Positions 1-8,314 of a DNA stretch of 64,000 nucleotides are shown here, one piece after another. The stretch is from TMED14 sp002378565. GTDB lineage: Bacteria > Bacteroidota > Bacteroidia > Flavobacteriales > Schleiferiaceae. The DNA is taken from contig OX044356.1 in NCBI GenBank assembly GCA_943846715.1, positions 124,001 to 188,000 on the forward strand, written 5' to 3'. The translations under genes were made by a program, and so were the position numbers. Positions within the stretch are counted from its first letter, which is position 1; the number at the start of each line of letters is the position of its first letter. Under the pieces are notes generated by a model. That model was not told where the DNA came from, searched no databases, and saw only the letters and a list, made by a program, of their open reading frames with translations.

Positions 1-447
1 ATCCCGATGGGAGAAGAAGCGTTCTTTGGCGCGGGCCTTTTCCTCATCGCGTCTGGCTCCACCCATCAGGCAGTCAAAGCCGTTAGCCTCAATGGTATTA
101 AGCAGGGTGGTGGTCTGCAAGCGGTTTCTGTTGGCATTGATGCCTGTTTCTTCCGCCACCAATCCGTCGTTGATAGAGTCTTGCACCAAGCCAACAATCA
201 GCTGGGCATGCATGGTTTTCACAAAGGCATCGCGAAAAGCCATGGCTTCAGGGAAGTTGTGTCCGGTGTCAATGTGTACCAATGGAAAGGGGAGGCTGGC
301 AGGGGCAAAGGCTTTCTTTGCAAGGTGGCTGAGTACGATGGAGTCTTTGCCGCCAGAGAATAGAATGCAGGGGTTGTCAAACTGAGCAAATACTTCTCGG
401 ATGACATACATGGCTTCTGCCTCGAGTTCGTCGAGATGGTCAAGCAT
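1..447 (-). CDS. cysD: Sulfate adenylyltransferase subunit 2 (N-terminal part, runs off the window)
   Basis: This is the first 149 codons of CysD, the small subunit of ATP sulfurylase, which with the CysN GTPase makes adenosine 5'-phosphosulfate (APS) from sulfate and ATP in the cytoplasm. The PP-loop motif SGGKDS lies near residue 30. Further on are the family signatures HIDTGHNFPE and GGARRDEEKARAKER, both typical of CysD. The ATG at 447 overlaps the end of cysC (stop at 440-442) by eight bases, so the two genes are translationally coupled. The gene continues to the left of base 1, where cysN would be expected. Identification is firm; only the missing C-terminus is unknown. Confidence 0.95.
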   Translation of the reverse strand, partial: MLDHLDELEAEAMYVIREVFAQFDNPCILFSGGKDSIVLSHLAKKAFAPASLPFPLVHIDTGHNFPEAMAFRDAFVKTMHAQLIVGLVQDSINDGLVAEETGINANRNRLQTTTLLNTIEANGFDCLMGGARRDEEKARAKERFFSHRD

Positions 448-1036
448 GGTTGAATGGAATATGGGTGAGAATTTGTTGGGTGCAAGTCGCTAGATTTTGC
501 AAGTCGGTGTGCACATGAATGGCTGCCTGTTTGGGGGCTTCAAAGGGAGAAGAAATGCCTGTGAAGTCAGGGATTTTACCCGAGCGAGCCTTGGCATAAA
601 GGCCTTTTACATCACGGGACTCACAGACGTCAAGGGGGCAGTCCACAAAGATCTCCGTGAAGCGCTCATTGCCAATAATATTTGCAGCAGCTTGGCGATC
701 AGCCTCAAATGGGCTGACAAAGGCGGTGAGGACAATGAGCCCTGCATCTGCCATCAAGTTAGCCACTTCTGCCACGCGGCGGATGTTTTCTGTGCGGTCT
801 TTGTTGGAAAACCCTAAATCGCCATTGAGGCCATGTCGGAGGTTGTCCCCATCAAGCAAGAAGGTGTGCTTGCCCAATTGGTGCAAGGCCACTTCTGTGG
901 CATTGGCAAGGCTGCTTTTACCACTACCGCTCAGCCCCGTGAACCACAGCACTTGACCATGCTGATTCATGGCTTGTTCGCGATCAGCAACACCGATCTG
1001 GTAGGCCTGTTTGACCACATGGTTTGAATGGCTCAT
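440..1036 (-). CDS. cysC: Adenylylsulfate kinase (APS kinase)
   Basis: CysC phosphorylates APS to 3'-phosphoadenylylsulfate (PAPS), the sulfate donor for reduction or for sulfotransferases. The 198-residue length is normal. The Walker A motif GLSGSGKS is at residues 34-41, and the family signatures DGDNLRHGLN and FVSPFEADRQ follow. The start ATG overlaps the stop of the upstream transporter by four bases (ATGA at 1033-1036), and its own stop overlaps cysD. The three genes therefore form one tight sulfate uptake and activation operon. A PAPS-dependent sulfotransferase homologue is present at 47.5 kb, so the product may feed sulfation as well as assimilation; that link is inference. Confidence 0.97.
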   Translation of the reverse strand: MSHSNHVVKQAYQIGVADREQAMNQHGQVLWFTGLSGSGKSSLANATEVALHQLGKHTFLLDGDNLRHGLNGDLGFSNKDRTENIRRVAEVANLMADAGLIVLTAFVSPFEADRQAAANIIGNERFTEIFVDCPLDVCESRDVKGLYAKARSGKIPDFTGISSPFEAPKQAAIHVHTDLQNLATCTQQILTHIPFNHA

Positions 1037-2766
1037 GGAAGTAGGAATTGGAGGTAAATCAGGACAATGGCACCGTACAAAAAGGTCAGTCCAATGCCCA
1101 TTCGAAGGTAGTCAAGGCTCTTGTATCCCCCGGGACCATAAACCAGCAAATTAGTTTGGTAGCCAAAGGGAGTCAGGAAGGCATTGGATGCACCAAAAGC
1201 CAACCCAAGGAAGGCCACTTGCGAAGGTAAAACGCCGCCATTGACCATGGCTGCTACCATGGGGAAAAGGATAGCAAGGGCTGCAATGTTAGACAGGGCA
1301 TTGGTTGCAATGGTGGTAGCAACAAAGAGCATCACAAGCCAAGTGATAGCGCTGAGGTCACCAGTGCTTGCCTGCAGCCAAGCCAAGGCTTGATCCGGTG
1401 CACCCGATCGCATCAATGCAAGACTGAACCCTAAGGCGCTGACTAGAACAGTCATCAGTTCCCAGTCTACGTGTCTTTTCACATCACCCCAACGAATCAG
1501 TCCTAGTGCACCACCCGCTGCTCCTGCAGTAACCAAGGCCGTCAAGAAGTCTACCTGACCTGTCAGCCAGCCCGCAAGGATGAGTGCTGAGGCGAGCAAG
1601 CTCAAGCCTTTGGATGTTTTGGAAAGCACGGGCAAAGGCGGTCTGGCATCCAGGGAGTACAAATGCTTGTTGCCTTCAGTCAAGCTGTCAAAGCCTGACC
1701 CGCCAACCAAGAGCAAGAGGTCACCAGCCTGCAAGATCAAGTCGCCAATCTTGCCTTCCATGCGTCGCCCTTGTCGATGGACAGCCACAATGGCAGCGTC
1801 AAATCGCTGACGGAATTGACTGTCGCGCACCTTGCTGCCTGTCAGGTTGCTTCCTGGCGGGATCATGGCCTCAATGATGGCGGACTGATCAGCAAAGTCT
1901 GTGAGTTCATTTTGCGGCAAGGCCAATCCGCTGTGGGACTGGGTCAAGGCGCGTACCTGGTCTAAGTCGCCGGCAAAGAACAAGCGATCATTGGCCTCCA
2001 GAATTTGGCTTGGAGCCACCGGAGAAATGCAGTGACCCTGTCGGAAAATCTCAACCAAGTACAGCCCGTGCAGCTGCCTGAGCCCCGCTGTCTCCACGCT
2101 GAGGTTGGCATAACCTCCGCCTGCCACAACCCGTGTCTCGACGGTGTATTCCCTTCGAAGCTCAACCTTGGGCGCCCCTCTGTCAGGCAAAATACGAAAG
2201 GCGAACAGCGACAAAAAACCAATGCCACCCACCGTGACCAGTATGCCAATGGGGAGGTAGTCGATGCTGTGAAGGATAGGGAAGCCATTGTCTTCCAATA
2301 GGCCATTGAGCACCAAATTGGTGCTGGTGCCAATCACGGTAATCACGCCACCCAAGGTTGCCGCAAAGGCCAGGGGCATCAAAAAAGGCGCTGCAGAACG
2401 GCCCTTGCTCAGGGCCCAGGTTCGAACCGGCGCCATGAGCATGGCAACCACTGCGGTGTTATTCATCACCGATGAAGCTGCCGCGGTCAAGGTCATCAGT
2501 TTCAGCAAAAACCGCCGAGGGCTAGCTTGGCTGCGAACCATCCACTGAGCCAGCGGCAGGTAGGCTTGTGCAGCACCAGCTAAAACCATCAATGTGATTA
2601 AAATTAACAAGGATGGCGTGGTCAATGCGCCCATCCACTCAGCGACAGATAAATGACCGCTCAGCACCAGAAGCAAAGCCCCCAATCCAAATGCCATGGC
2701 AGGCTTGACCTTTGGAAGGAACAGAGCAATTATCACCAGTGCGTAGGTTATCAGAATCGTTGTCAT
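1033..2766 (-). CDS. SLC13/DASS-family anion permease with two RCK-C domains, probable sulfate transporter
   Basis: This 577-residue inner-membrane protein has hydrophobic helices in its N-terminal 190 and C-terminal 190 residues. Between them is a soluble insert of about 180 residues that looks like two TrkA-C/RCK-C domains. The architecture is that of the SAC1-like branch of the SLC13 (divalent anion:Na+ symporter) family. Because it is the first gene of an operon with cysC and cysD, with a four-base overlap, sulfate is the likely substrate; the sequence alone does not prove this. A -7 promoter element TACCTTTG lies upstream at 2785-2792 on the minus strand, giving a leader of roughly a dozen bases. 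Confidence 0.88.
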   Translation of the reverse strand: MTTILITYALVIIALFLPKVKPAMAFGLGALLLVLSGHLSVAEWMGALTTPSLLILITLMVLAGAAQAYLPLAQWMVRSQASPRRFLLKLMTLTAAASSVMNNTAVVAMLMAPVRTWALSKGRSAAPFLMPLAFAATLGGVITVIGTSTNLVLNGLLEDNGFPILHSIDYLPIGILVTVGGIGFLSLFAFRILPDRGAPKVELRREYTVETRVVAGGGYANLSVETAGLRQLHGLYLVEIFRQGHCISPVAPSQILEANDRLFFAGDLDQVRALTQSHSGLALPQNELTDFADQSAIIEAMIPPGSNLTGSKVRDSQFRQRFDAAIVAVHRQGRRMEGKIGDLILQAGDLLLLVGGSGFDSLTEGNKHLYSLDARPPLPVLSKTSKGLSLLASALILAGWLTGQVDFLTALVTAGAAGGALGLIRWGDVKRHVDWELMTVLVSALGFSLALMRSGAPDQALAWLQASTGDLSAITWLVMLFVATTIATNALSNIAALAILFPMVAAMVNGGVLPSQVAFLGLAFGASNAFLTPFGYQTNLLVYGPGGYKSLDYLRMGIGLTFLYGAIVLIYLQFLLP

Positions 2767-2784
2767 TGTCAGTCAATCAGTCGC

Positions 2785-2851
2785 CAAAGGTAACTATATC
2801 CTACTAAATTGGTAGGAGTTTATTTTCCTGCCAGTCTTTGCCCTACTTTCA
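2785..2851. promoter_or_regulatory. Divergent promoters for the sulfate operon and the GT-C-like gene
   Basis: Two Bacteroidota-type -7 elements (consensus TAnnTTTG) face away from each other. TACCTTTG on the minus strand at 2785-2792 serves the SLC13 gene, and TACTTTCA on the plus strand at 2844-2851 ends four bases before the ATG at 2856. Neither has a clear TTTG -33 box, so the assignment rests on the -7 elements. Confidence 0.5.
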
Positions 2852-2855
2852 TGCC

Positions 2856-4355
2856 ATGAAACGCTTCCTCACCAAGGCCAATGGTCTGTTCCTTTCAGCG
2901 ATAGTCATTGTCCTCTACCTTGTCTTTGATGCAAGCATCGATTTAGGTGGTGACAATGCGGGTTATTACATCCTAGGCAAGGCCTTGCATGAGGGCTTTG
3001 GCTACACGAACATCCACTTGCCGGGCATGCCGCCAGCGCAGCATTTCCCGCCGGGATACCCGTTAATCTTGAGCTTGTTGATGACCGTTTCCATGAAGCT
3101 GACCTGGCTGAAGGTGGCCAATGGGCTGATGTTTACCGCCGCCTTGTTCTTGATGCGACCCCTGTTCCAACGCATGACAGGATCAGCTGCCATTGCATGG
3201 GTTGCCGTTGGCTTGGCCTTGCTCAACAGCCATTTGCTGACTTCATCAACCATTTTAATGAGTGAGATACCCTTTTTGCTCATATCGTTGTTAGCGCTCA
3301 CTTTTTTAACCCGTTTCACAACGGGTAAACAAGCACCCTGGCAGTCACCAGCATTCTGGTTGGTTGTGGTGCTTTCCGTGGCGGCCTTTCATGTGCGGAC
3401 CGCAGGGATTGCACTGGTAGCAGGCATTGGCTGGTTCCTTCTCTTGGAAAAACGATGGATGGCAACCGGGCTTTATGCCCTGTCATTTGTTGGCTTGTCC
3501 CTGCCTTGGTTCCTTCGCGGACAGTCCTTAGGAGGCAACAGTTATTTGCAGCAATTGGTGCGGGTTAATCCCTACCGGCCGGATGAGGGCTTGTTGGACA
3601 TGGGCGGATGGCTAACCCGTGTGGCTGACAATGCATGGCGATACCTTCACCAAGAGATCCCTAACGGGCTCTTCCCTCAACTGGAAGTGGCCTACACCAC
3701 AGAGCCGCCGGAAGGGCACACTTTGATTGGCGCCCTGTTGCTGGCTTTGATCATTTGGGGGGTGGTGAAAATGCCCCAATGGCGCAGCCTACTTATAGGC
3801 TACCTGGGTGCCTCCTTTGCCATCTTTTTGCTCTGGCCCGATGTCTGGTTTGGGGTGCGGTTCATGCAGCCCTTGATTCCCTTCGTTGGTCTGGTTGCCC
3901 TTGTGGGATTGTGGGATGTGGTTGGCCGCTTCAAGCTAAGCATATCCCCGTGGTGGTTGGCTGTGGTCTTGCTGCTTCAAATGCCCAATGTCAAAGACCT
4001 TCAGGAAGCTTCTGACACGCGGCTATCCCCTGCATTCAGCAACTATTTTGCCTTAGCTAAACACGCAGGGGAGTCCCTTCCTGCGGATGCCATTGTGTTG
4101 ACAAGCAAGCCAGGCCTGTTCTACATCCATGGCATGCGAAGCTGCCTGCGCATCCCTTCCAAGTCAGACCCCGAGGCTTTTTTGCAGAAAATCGATGAGA
4201 TGGGCATCACCCACATCTTGGTGGACCAGATGGGCTATTCCTCAGTGAGTCGTTATTTGGTGCCAGCCATCCAGCAATACCCCAATCGCTTCAAAGTGCT
4301 CATTCAGTTGCCAAACCCAGAAACCTATTTGATCGAATACCTGCCAGCAGAGTAG
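2856..4355 (+). CDS. Polytopic membrane protein, GT-C (ArnT/PMT-like) glycosyltransferase candidate
   Basis: This is a 499-residue inner-membrane protein with about 10-11 hydrophobic segments and a soluble C-terminal tail. The first extracytoplasmic loop carries an acidic motif, DLGGDNAGYY, followed by HFPPGYP. This matches the layout of GT-C enzymes such as ArnT and dolichyl-phosphate-mannose-dependent mannosyltransferases, which transfer sugars from polyprenyl carriers. I place the start at 2856 rather than the in-frame ATG at 2838. The later ATG follows a TACTTTCA -7 element by four bases, the spacing seen at many genes here, and gives a standard positively charged N-terminus (MKRFLTKANG). 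Acceptor and donor are unknown. It converges on the metalloprotease gene with a 13-base gap. Confidence 0.65.
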   Translation: MKRFLTKANGLFLSAIVIVLYLVFDASIDLGGDNAGYYILGKALHEGFGYTNIHLPGMPPAQHFPPGYPLILSLLMTVSMKLTWLKVANGLMFTAALFLMRPLFQRMTGSAAIAWVAVGLALLNSHLLTSSTILMSEIPFLLISLLALTFLTRFTTGKQAPWQSPAFWLVVVLSVAAFHVRTAGIALVAGIGWFLLLEKRWMATGLYALSFVGLSLPWFLRGQSLGGNSYLQQLVRVNPYRPDEGLLDMGGWLTRVADNAWRYLHQEIPNGLFPQLEVAYTTEPPEGHTLIGALLLALIIWGVVKMPQWRSLLIGYLGASFAIFLLWPDVWFGVRFMQPLIPFVGLVALVGLWDVVGRFKLSISPWWLAVVLLLQMPNVKDLQEASDTRLSPAFSNYFALAKHAGESLPADAIVLTSKPGLFYIHGMRSCLRIPSKSDPEAFLQKIDEMGITHILVDQMGYSSVSRYLVPAIQQYPNRFKVLIQLPNPETYLIEYLPAE

Positions 4356-4368
4356 GTCATTGGTCAGT

Positions 4369-6438
4369 TCAATGCAGTTGAACCCAGCGCAGGTGCTCAC
4401 GTGTGCCCGAACCTGTCAACTGAATGACATAGCTGCCAGCAGGCAAGACGGGCAACGCCATGCGCGGCCCCTCCCAGTCCATTTGATGCAGCAATTGTCC
4501 ATTGAGGTTGAGGATGCGAACTTTTTCCATGCCGTGATTGGGATGGTTGACAGCAAGCACAGCCATTCCATGAGAAGGATTGGGCATCAGAACCCATTGG
4601 GCTTGACTCACTTCATCCTGCGTCACCCCGTAGGTCAATCGCACATCGTCCATGTAGAGGTTGTTGCCCCCGCCTGAAACCATCTCAAATTTGATCATCA
4701 GGTGTGGGTTGTTCTTGTAGGCACTCAGCATGACGGTGGTCTCCTTCCAGTCAGAGGCTTGTGGCACATAGGGCGAACTTGGAACCAGGGCACTCGTCCC
4801 CAGTTGGAAGGCAGGGGTGATGCGAACCAGGGACCAGCTGGCCCCGCAGTCGGTGCTGACGTATACCTTGAGTTGGTCATCATCCATTACGGTTTTGCGT
4901 GCAAAGGCATGCGCAAACTTCAAGGTGAGGCTGTTGGCAGATGACAGGGCTATCGGGCCTGCAATCAAGGCATCGCCATCACTAGCATTACTCACGTTGA
5001 AATTGGGGTGGTAATAGGAGGCATTGCCTGTTTGCTTCACATTGGTGCTTCTTGCCCAGTTTTTGTTGTCGCCGTTACCTTCCACGGTCCAGATGCTGTT
5101 AGGCAAAGGGTCTTCCATGCCAGCATAGAAATAGGGGCTGTGGGTCGTGCCTCCTGCTGGACGGATGGTGAGTAGGTTGGTTTTTGTTTCACTGTCGCTG
5201 CCCTGACCATTGAGGATGCTTAGCTTGACTTGGTAAAGGCCATCTTGAGACAATGTGAATTGCGGATTGGCACTCATGAAGGTCTGCAGGGCACCTGTCT
5301 GCGTGTTTTTCACTTCCCAGAGGTAGCTCACGGCAGACTGAAAGGCTGACTGGTCAAACAAATCAATGAGATCGCCCACGCAGGCCAGTGTGCGCGACAC
5401 ATCAAAGGCGGCCGATGGGCTGCAGCTGATGCTGCTGCCTGACAAGCCCGTGGAGAATAGGTTGCTTGCTGAACTCAGCTGCCCCCGAAGGGTTGAGCTG
5501 GCCAAGACAGCCTTAGCGCGAGACTTTTGATTCAAGGTGAAGGTGTTCATGCAGTTGTCGCTGGAGTAATCCATGTAATTCTCTAGCATGTCAGGCAAGT
5601 CGGGGTTGTCATTCTGACAGGTATTTTGCGGCAAGGTCGTGTTGCAGCCACTGCTAGAAGTAGAAACGGGGGGCGTGTCATAACAGTTGTCGCCACCAGT
5701 GCAGCCAGATTGGAAGGTATGGTAGAGGTTAAGGTAATGCCCGACTTCATGGGTCAGGGTTCGATGACGGGTGCCAGCTGAACTGCCCATGTCACCAAAG
5801 TTGTCGTGGCGGATAACGATGCCGTCCTGCGTCAAGGGGATGTTGAAATAAGGAAAAGCTGAGTAGCCTAGGATGATGGTGCCAGCTGCTTGGTTGCGTT
5901 CGATGTTTGTCACCACCCAGATATTCAGGTATTTTTTGTTGTCCCACCCAATCAGGTTTTTCACATTGTTGTTCGCTGCCGTCGACAAAGAGGTCTGCGT
6001 GCGGGTGATGCCATTGCTGCAATTGCCACTAGGATCAATCTGTGCGAGCTCAAATTCAATCTCCATGTCTGCGGCTACCGAATGGAAGATGCTTCTGAGG
6101 TTGGCTGTGTCAGGGTTAAGTCGCCTGAAGTCTTCATTGAGGATAGCCATGGCGCTATGAACCTGTGCATCAGAGATGTTGGCAGCTTGGTTGTGGTACA
6201 TGATATGGATAACCACAGGGATTTTCTGCAGAACGGACTCTGCAGAGAGGTCTTGAAGCTTGATGAGACGATCAATTTCTGCGTCACTTTCTGCCTGCCA
6301 ATGGATGCGTTGGGAATTATTTGTGATTTGATCAGCTAAATATTCATCGCTTGCACAGGGCTGAATCACTTGTGAAAAGACACTTGAAAAGGGCAAGAAA
6401 GTCAGTACAGTAAGGAGAATTCGGAAGGATTGCATCAT
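4369..6438 (-). CDS. Secreted M43-family (pappalysin-like) metalloprotease with PKD domain and T9SS sorting domain
   Basis: This 689-residue exported protein starts with a signal peptide (cleavage near FSQ, residue 22). The zinc site HEVGHYLNLYH is at residues 230-240. It is the HExxHxxNxxH variant common in Bacteroidota M43B enzymes, and a Met-turn region (NYMDYS...CMNTFT) follows. A PKD-like domain comes next (around 340-420), then a beta-sandwich of the MAM/jelly-roll kind (around 440-600). The C-terminus (MPNPSHGMAVL...GSYVIQL) is a type-A T9SS sorting domain, so the enzyme is predicted to be exported through the T9SS and anchored or released at the surface. The substrate is unknown, but extracellular protein degradation is likely. 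An ATG one codon downstream (6435) is equally possible as start. Confidence 0.88.
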   Translation of the reverse strand: MMQSFRILLTVLTFLPFSSVFSQVIQPCASDEYLADQITNNSQRIHWQAESDAEIDRLIKLQDLSAESVLQKIPVVIHIMYHNQAANISDAQVHSAMAILNEDFRRLNPDTANLRSIFHSVAADMEIEFELAQIDPSGNCSNGITRTQTSLSTAANNNVKNLIGWDNKKYLNIWVVTNIERNQAAGTIILGYSAFPYFNIPLTQDGIVIRHDNFGDMGSSAGTRHRTLTHEVGHYLNLYHTFQSGCTGGDNCYDTPPVSTSSSGCNTTLPQNTCQNDNPDLPDMLENYMDYSSDNCMNTFTLNQKSRAKAVLASSTLRGQLSSASNLFSTGLSGSSISCSPSAAFDVSRTLACVGDLIDLFDQSAFQSAVSYLWEVKNTQTGALQTFMSANPQFTLSQDGLYQVKLSILNGQGSDSETKTNLLTIRPAGGTTHSPYFYAGMEDPLPNSIWTVEGNGDNKNWARSTNVKQTGNASYYHPNFNVSNASDGDALIAGPIALSSANSLTLKFAHAFARKTVMDDDQLKVYVSTDCGASWSLVRITPAFQLGTSALVPSSPYVPQASDWKETTVMLSAYKNNPHLMIKFEMVSGGGNNLYMDDVRLTYGVTQDEVSQAQWVLMPNPSHGMAVLAVNHPNHGMEKVRILNLNGQLLHQMDWEGPRMALPVLPAGSYVIQLTGSGTREHLRWVQLH

Positions 6439-6511
6439 GAGATCAAAGCGGTATATCTGGCTTGTTAATTGGGTCTTCGCAAGTTAGCTATCAATAAAGC
6501 CTGCGCAACCC

Positions 6512-6542
6512 TTTGGTAAGTACCCAGTCTGGCGTATCTTCG
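6512..6542 (+). promoter_or_regulatory. Promoter of the rplM-rpsI operon
   Basis: A TTTG -33 box at 6512-6515 is followed after exactly 19 bases by a TATCTTCG -7 element at 6535-6542. This is the Bacteroidota housekeeping sigma consensus (TTTG-N19-TAnnTTTG). Its position shows that translation of rplM cannot begin at the upstream in-frame TTG codon at 6513, which would lie inside the promoter. Confidence 0.75.
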
Positions 6543-6566
6543 CAGCCCCAAAAAAGACTAGTCAAA

Positions 6567-7010
6567 GTGGATATTTTAAGCTATAAAACGATTTCAGCCA
6601 ATTCGGCTACAGTTGACAAACAGTGGATCATCATCGATGCCAAGGATCAAACCTTGGGTCGTCTGGCCTCTGAAGTTGCATTCCGCATCCGCGGTAAGCA
6701 CAAAACCAACTTCACTCCTCACGTGGATTGCGGTGACAATGTTATTGTCATTAACGCAGACGCGGTCACCATGCATGGTGACAAAATGAACACCAAAACG
6801 TACCTACGTTACACGGGTTACCCAGGTGGTCAGAGAAGCCGTACTGCTGCACAGGAATCTGTGAAGCGCCCCACGCGCATTGTGGAGCACGCAGTGAAAG
6901 GCATGTTGCCTAAAACCAAATTGGGCGCTGCCCTTTTCAGAAACCTGCATGTCTATGTTGGTGCAGAGCATAACCACGAGGCACAGAAGCCTACACTTGT
7001 AACAATCTAA
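6567..7010 (+). CDS. rplM: 50S ribosomal protein L13
   Basis: The product is L13, a 23S rRNA-binding protein of the large subunit, 147 residues from the GTG at 6567. This start aligns with Bacteroidota L13 proteins, which begin about four residues before the SYKTISANSATV segment. It also lies 24 bases downstream of the promoter -7 element. The signatures DQTLGRLASEVA, NFTPHVDCGDNV, YTGYPGGQR and AVKGMLPKTKLG are diagnostic. rpsI follows after 10 bases, the usual rplM-rpsI pair. Confidence 0.96.
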   Translation: MDILSYKTISANSATVDKQWIIIDAKDQTLGRLASEVAFRIRGKHKTNFTPHVDCGDNVIVINADAVTMHGDKMNTKTYLRYTGYPGGQRSRTAAQESVKRPTRIVEHAVKGMLPKTKLGAALFRNLHVYVGAEHNHEAQKPTLVTI

Positions 7011-7020
7011 GGAAGCTATC

Positions 7021-7407
7021 ATGTCTACTACTCACACCATCGGCCGCCGGAAGTCTTCAGTTGCACGTGTTTACGTCAAGGAAGGTAAAGGTGTTGTCAC
7101 CGTCAACAAACGCGCTTTGGACAACTACTTCGGTACCACTGTGCTACAATATAAAGTGAACCAACCCTTTGCATTGACAGAGACTTTGGGTCAATACGAT
7201 GTTACCGTCAACGTTAAAGGCGGCGGTACAACTGGGCAAGCTGAGGCTATCCGTTTGGGTATCTCTCGCGCCCTCTGCGAAATCAACCCTGAATTCCGTG
7301 CTGCATTGAAGCCGGAAGGATTGATGACACGTGACCCACGGATGGTTGAACGCAAGAAGTTCGGCCAGAAGAAAGCACGAAAAAAATTCCAATTCTCCAA
7401 GCGTTAA
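7021..7407 (+). CDS. rpsI: 30S ribosomal protein S9
   Basis: S9 is a small-subunit protein whose basic C-terminal tail reaches the P-site tRNA. The 128-residue protein has the hallmark N-terminus TIGRRKSSVARVYV and the C-terminus KKFGQKKARKKFQFSKR, ending in the Lys-Arg dipeptide that contacts the anticodon stem. It is co-transcribed with rplM. A hairpin followed by a T-run lies between rpsI and rpsB at 7435-7475. Confidence 0.98.
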   Translation: MSTTHTIGRRKSSVARVYVKEGKGVVTVNKRALDNYFGTTVLQYKVNQPFALTETLGQYDVTVNVKGGGTTGQAEAIRLGISRALCEINPEFRAALKPEGLMTRDPRMVERKKFGQKKARKKFQFSKR

Positions 7408-7434
7408 TCTTTGGCGCATTTGGTTTAGCATCCA

Positions 7435-7475
7435 AACAAGCACGACCGCATCCGCGCTACCTGCTTGTTGTTTTT
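7435..7475 (+). terminator. Hairpin plus T-run between rpsI and rpsB (terminator or attenuator)
   Basis: AACAAGCA at 7435-7442 pairs perfectly with TGCTTGTT at 7462-7469, enclosing a 19-base loop, and is followed by five T residues at 7471-7475. The structure ends 24 bases before rpsB. It could terminate most rplM-rpsI transcripts, or act as an attenuator regulating rpsB-tsf. The long loop makes it weaker than the other terminators in the window. Confidence 0.45.
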
Positions 7476-7498
7476 AGCGAACGTAAACCCCAACAACC

Positions 7499-8263
7499 AT
7501 GGCTCAAGCCCCCAACACACAAGAACTTCTCGAAGCAGGTGTCCATTTTGGTCACATCACACGAAAGTGGAACCCCAACATGGCCCCATACATTTTTATG
7601 GAGCGCAACGGTGTCCACATCATCGATCTGCAAAAGACCCAGCATAAACTAGCGTCTGCAGGTGAAGAGATGGCAAAGATTGCTGCCTCTGGCCGAAAAA
7701 TCCTCTTTGTTGCCACCAAGAAGCAAGCAAAAGATATCGTCACTGAGACAGCAGAGAACCTCAACATGCCTTACATCACTGAGCGCTGGCCCGGTGGTCT
7801 GTTGACCAACTTTGTAACCATCCGCAAGGCCATCAAGAAGATGAGCAACATCGACAAGATGAAGGTTGATGGTCGCTTTGACACCTTGTCCAAGCGTGAA
7901 CGCTTGCAGGTTGACCGTTCACGTCAGAAACTCGAGCGCACCTTGGGTTCCATTGTCGACATGTCTCGCCTGCCTGCAGCCGTATTCGTTGTAGATATTC
8001 TTCGCGAGCACATTGCCGTTGCTGAAGCGCACAAATTGGGTCTCCCCGTTTTTGCCATGGTTGACACCAACAGCAACCCTCACTTGATTGATCACGTGAT
8101 TCCTTCGAACGATGACAAGTCATCTTCTGTGAAGGTTGTCATGGATTGCATTGCTAGTTATATTTCTGAAGGTTTGTCTGAGCGTAAGAGCTCAAAGGAC
8201 AAGGCAGGTCAGGAGAAGCTGGACAAGGCTACCATGAAGGTTGAGGTTAATTCAGCTGAATAA
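7499..8263 (+). CDS. rpsB: 30S ribosomal protein S2
   Basis: The product is S2, 254 residues, which binds late to the small subunit and helps recruit S1. Signatures include LLEAGVHFGHITRKWNPNM near the N-terminus and VFVVDILREHIAVAEAHKLG near residue 165. The last 25 residues are charged and probably disordered. tsf follows after 51 bases, the near-universal rpsB-tsf pairing. Confidence 0.98.
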   Translation: MAQAPNTQELLEAGVHFGHITRKWNPNMAPYIFMERNGVHIIDLQKTQHKLASAGEEMAKIAASGRKILFVATKKQAKDIVTETAENLNMPYITERWPGGLLTNFVTIRKAIKKMSNIDKMKVDGRFDTLSKRERLQVDRSRQKLERTLGSIVDMSRLPAAVFVVDILREHIAVAEAHKLGLPVFAMVDTNSNPHLIDHVIPSNDDKSSSVKVVMDCIASYISEGLSERKSSKDKAGQEKLDKATMKVEVNSAE

Positions 8264-8314
8264 CATACCTGGAGCCTAGGCCCCATTTACCCAAACCCCA
8301 AAAATTTCAAAGAA

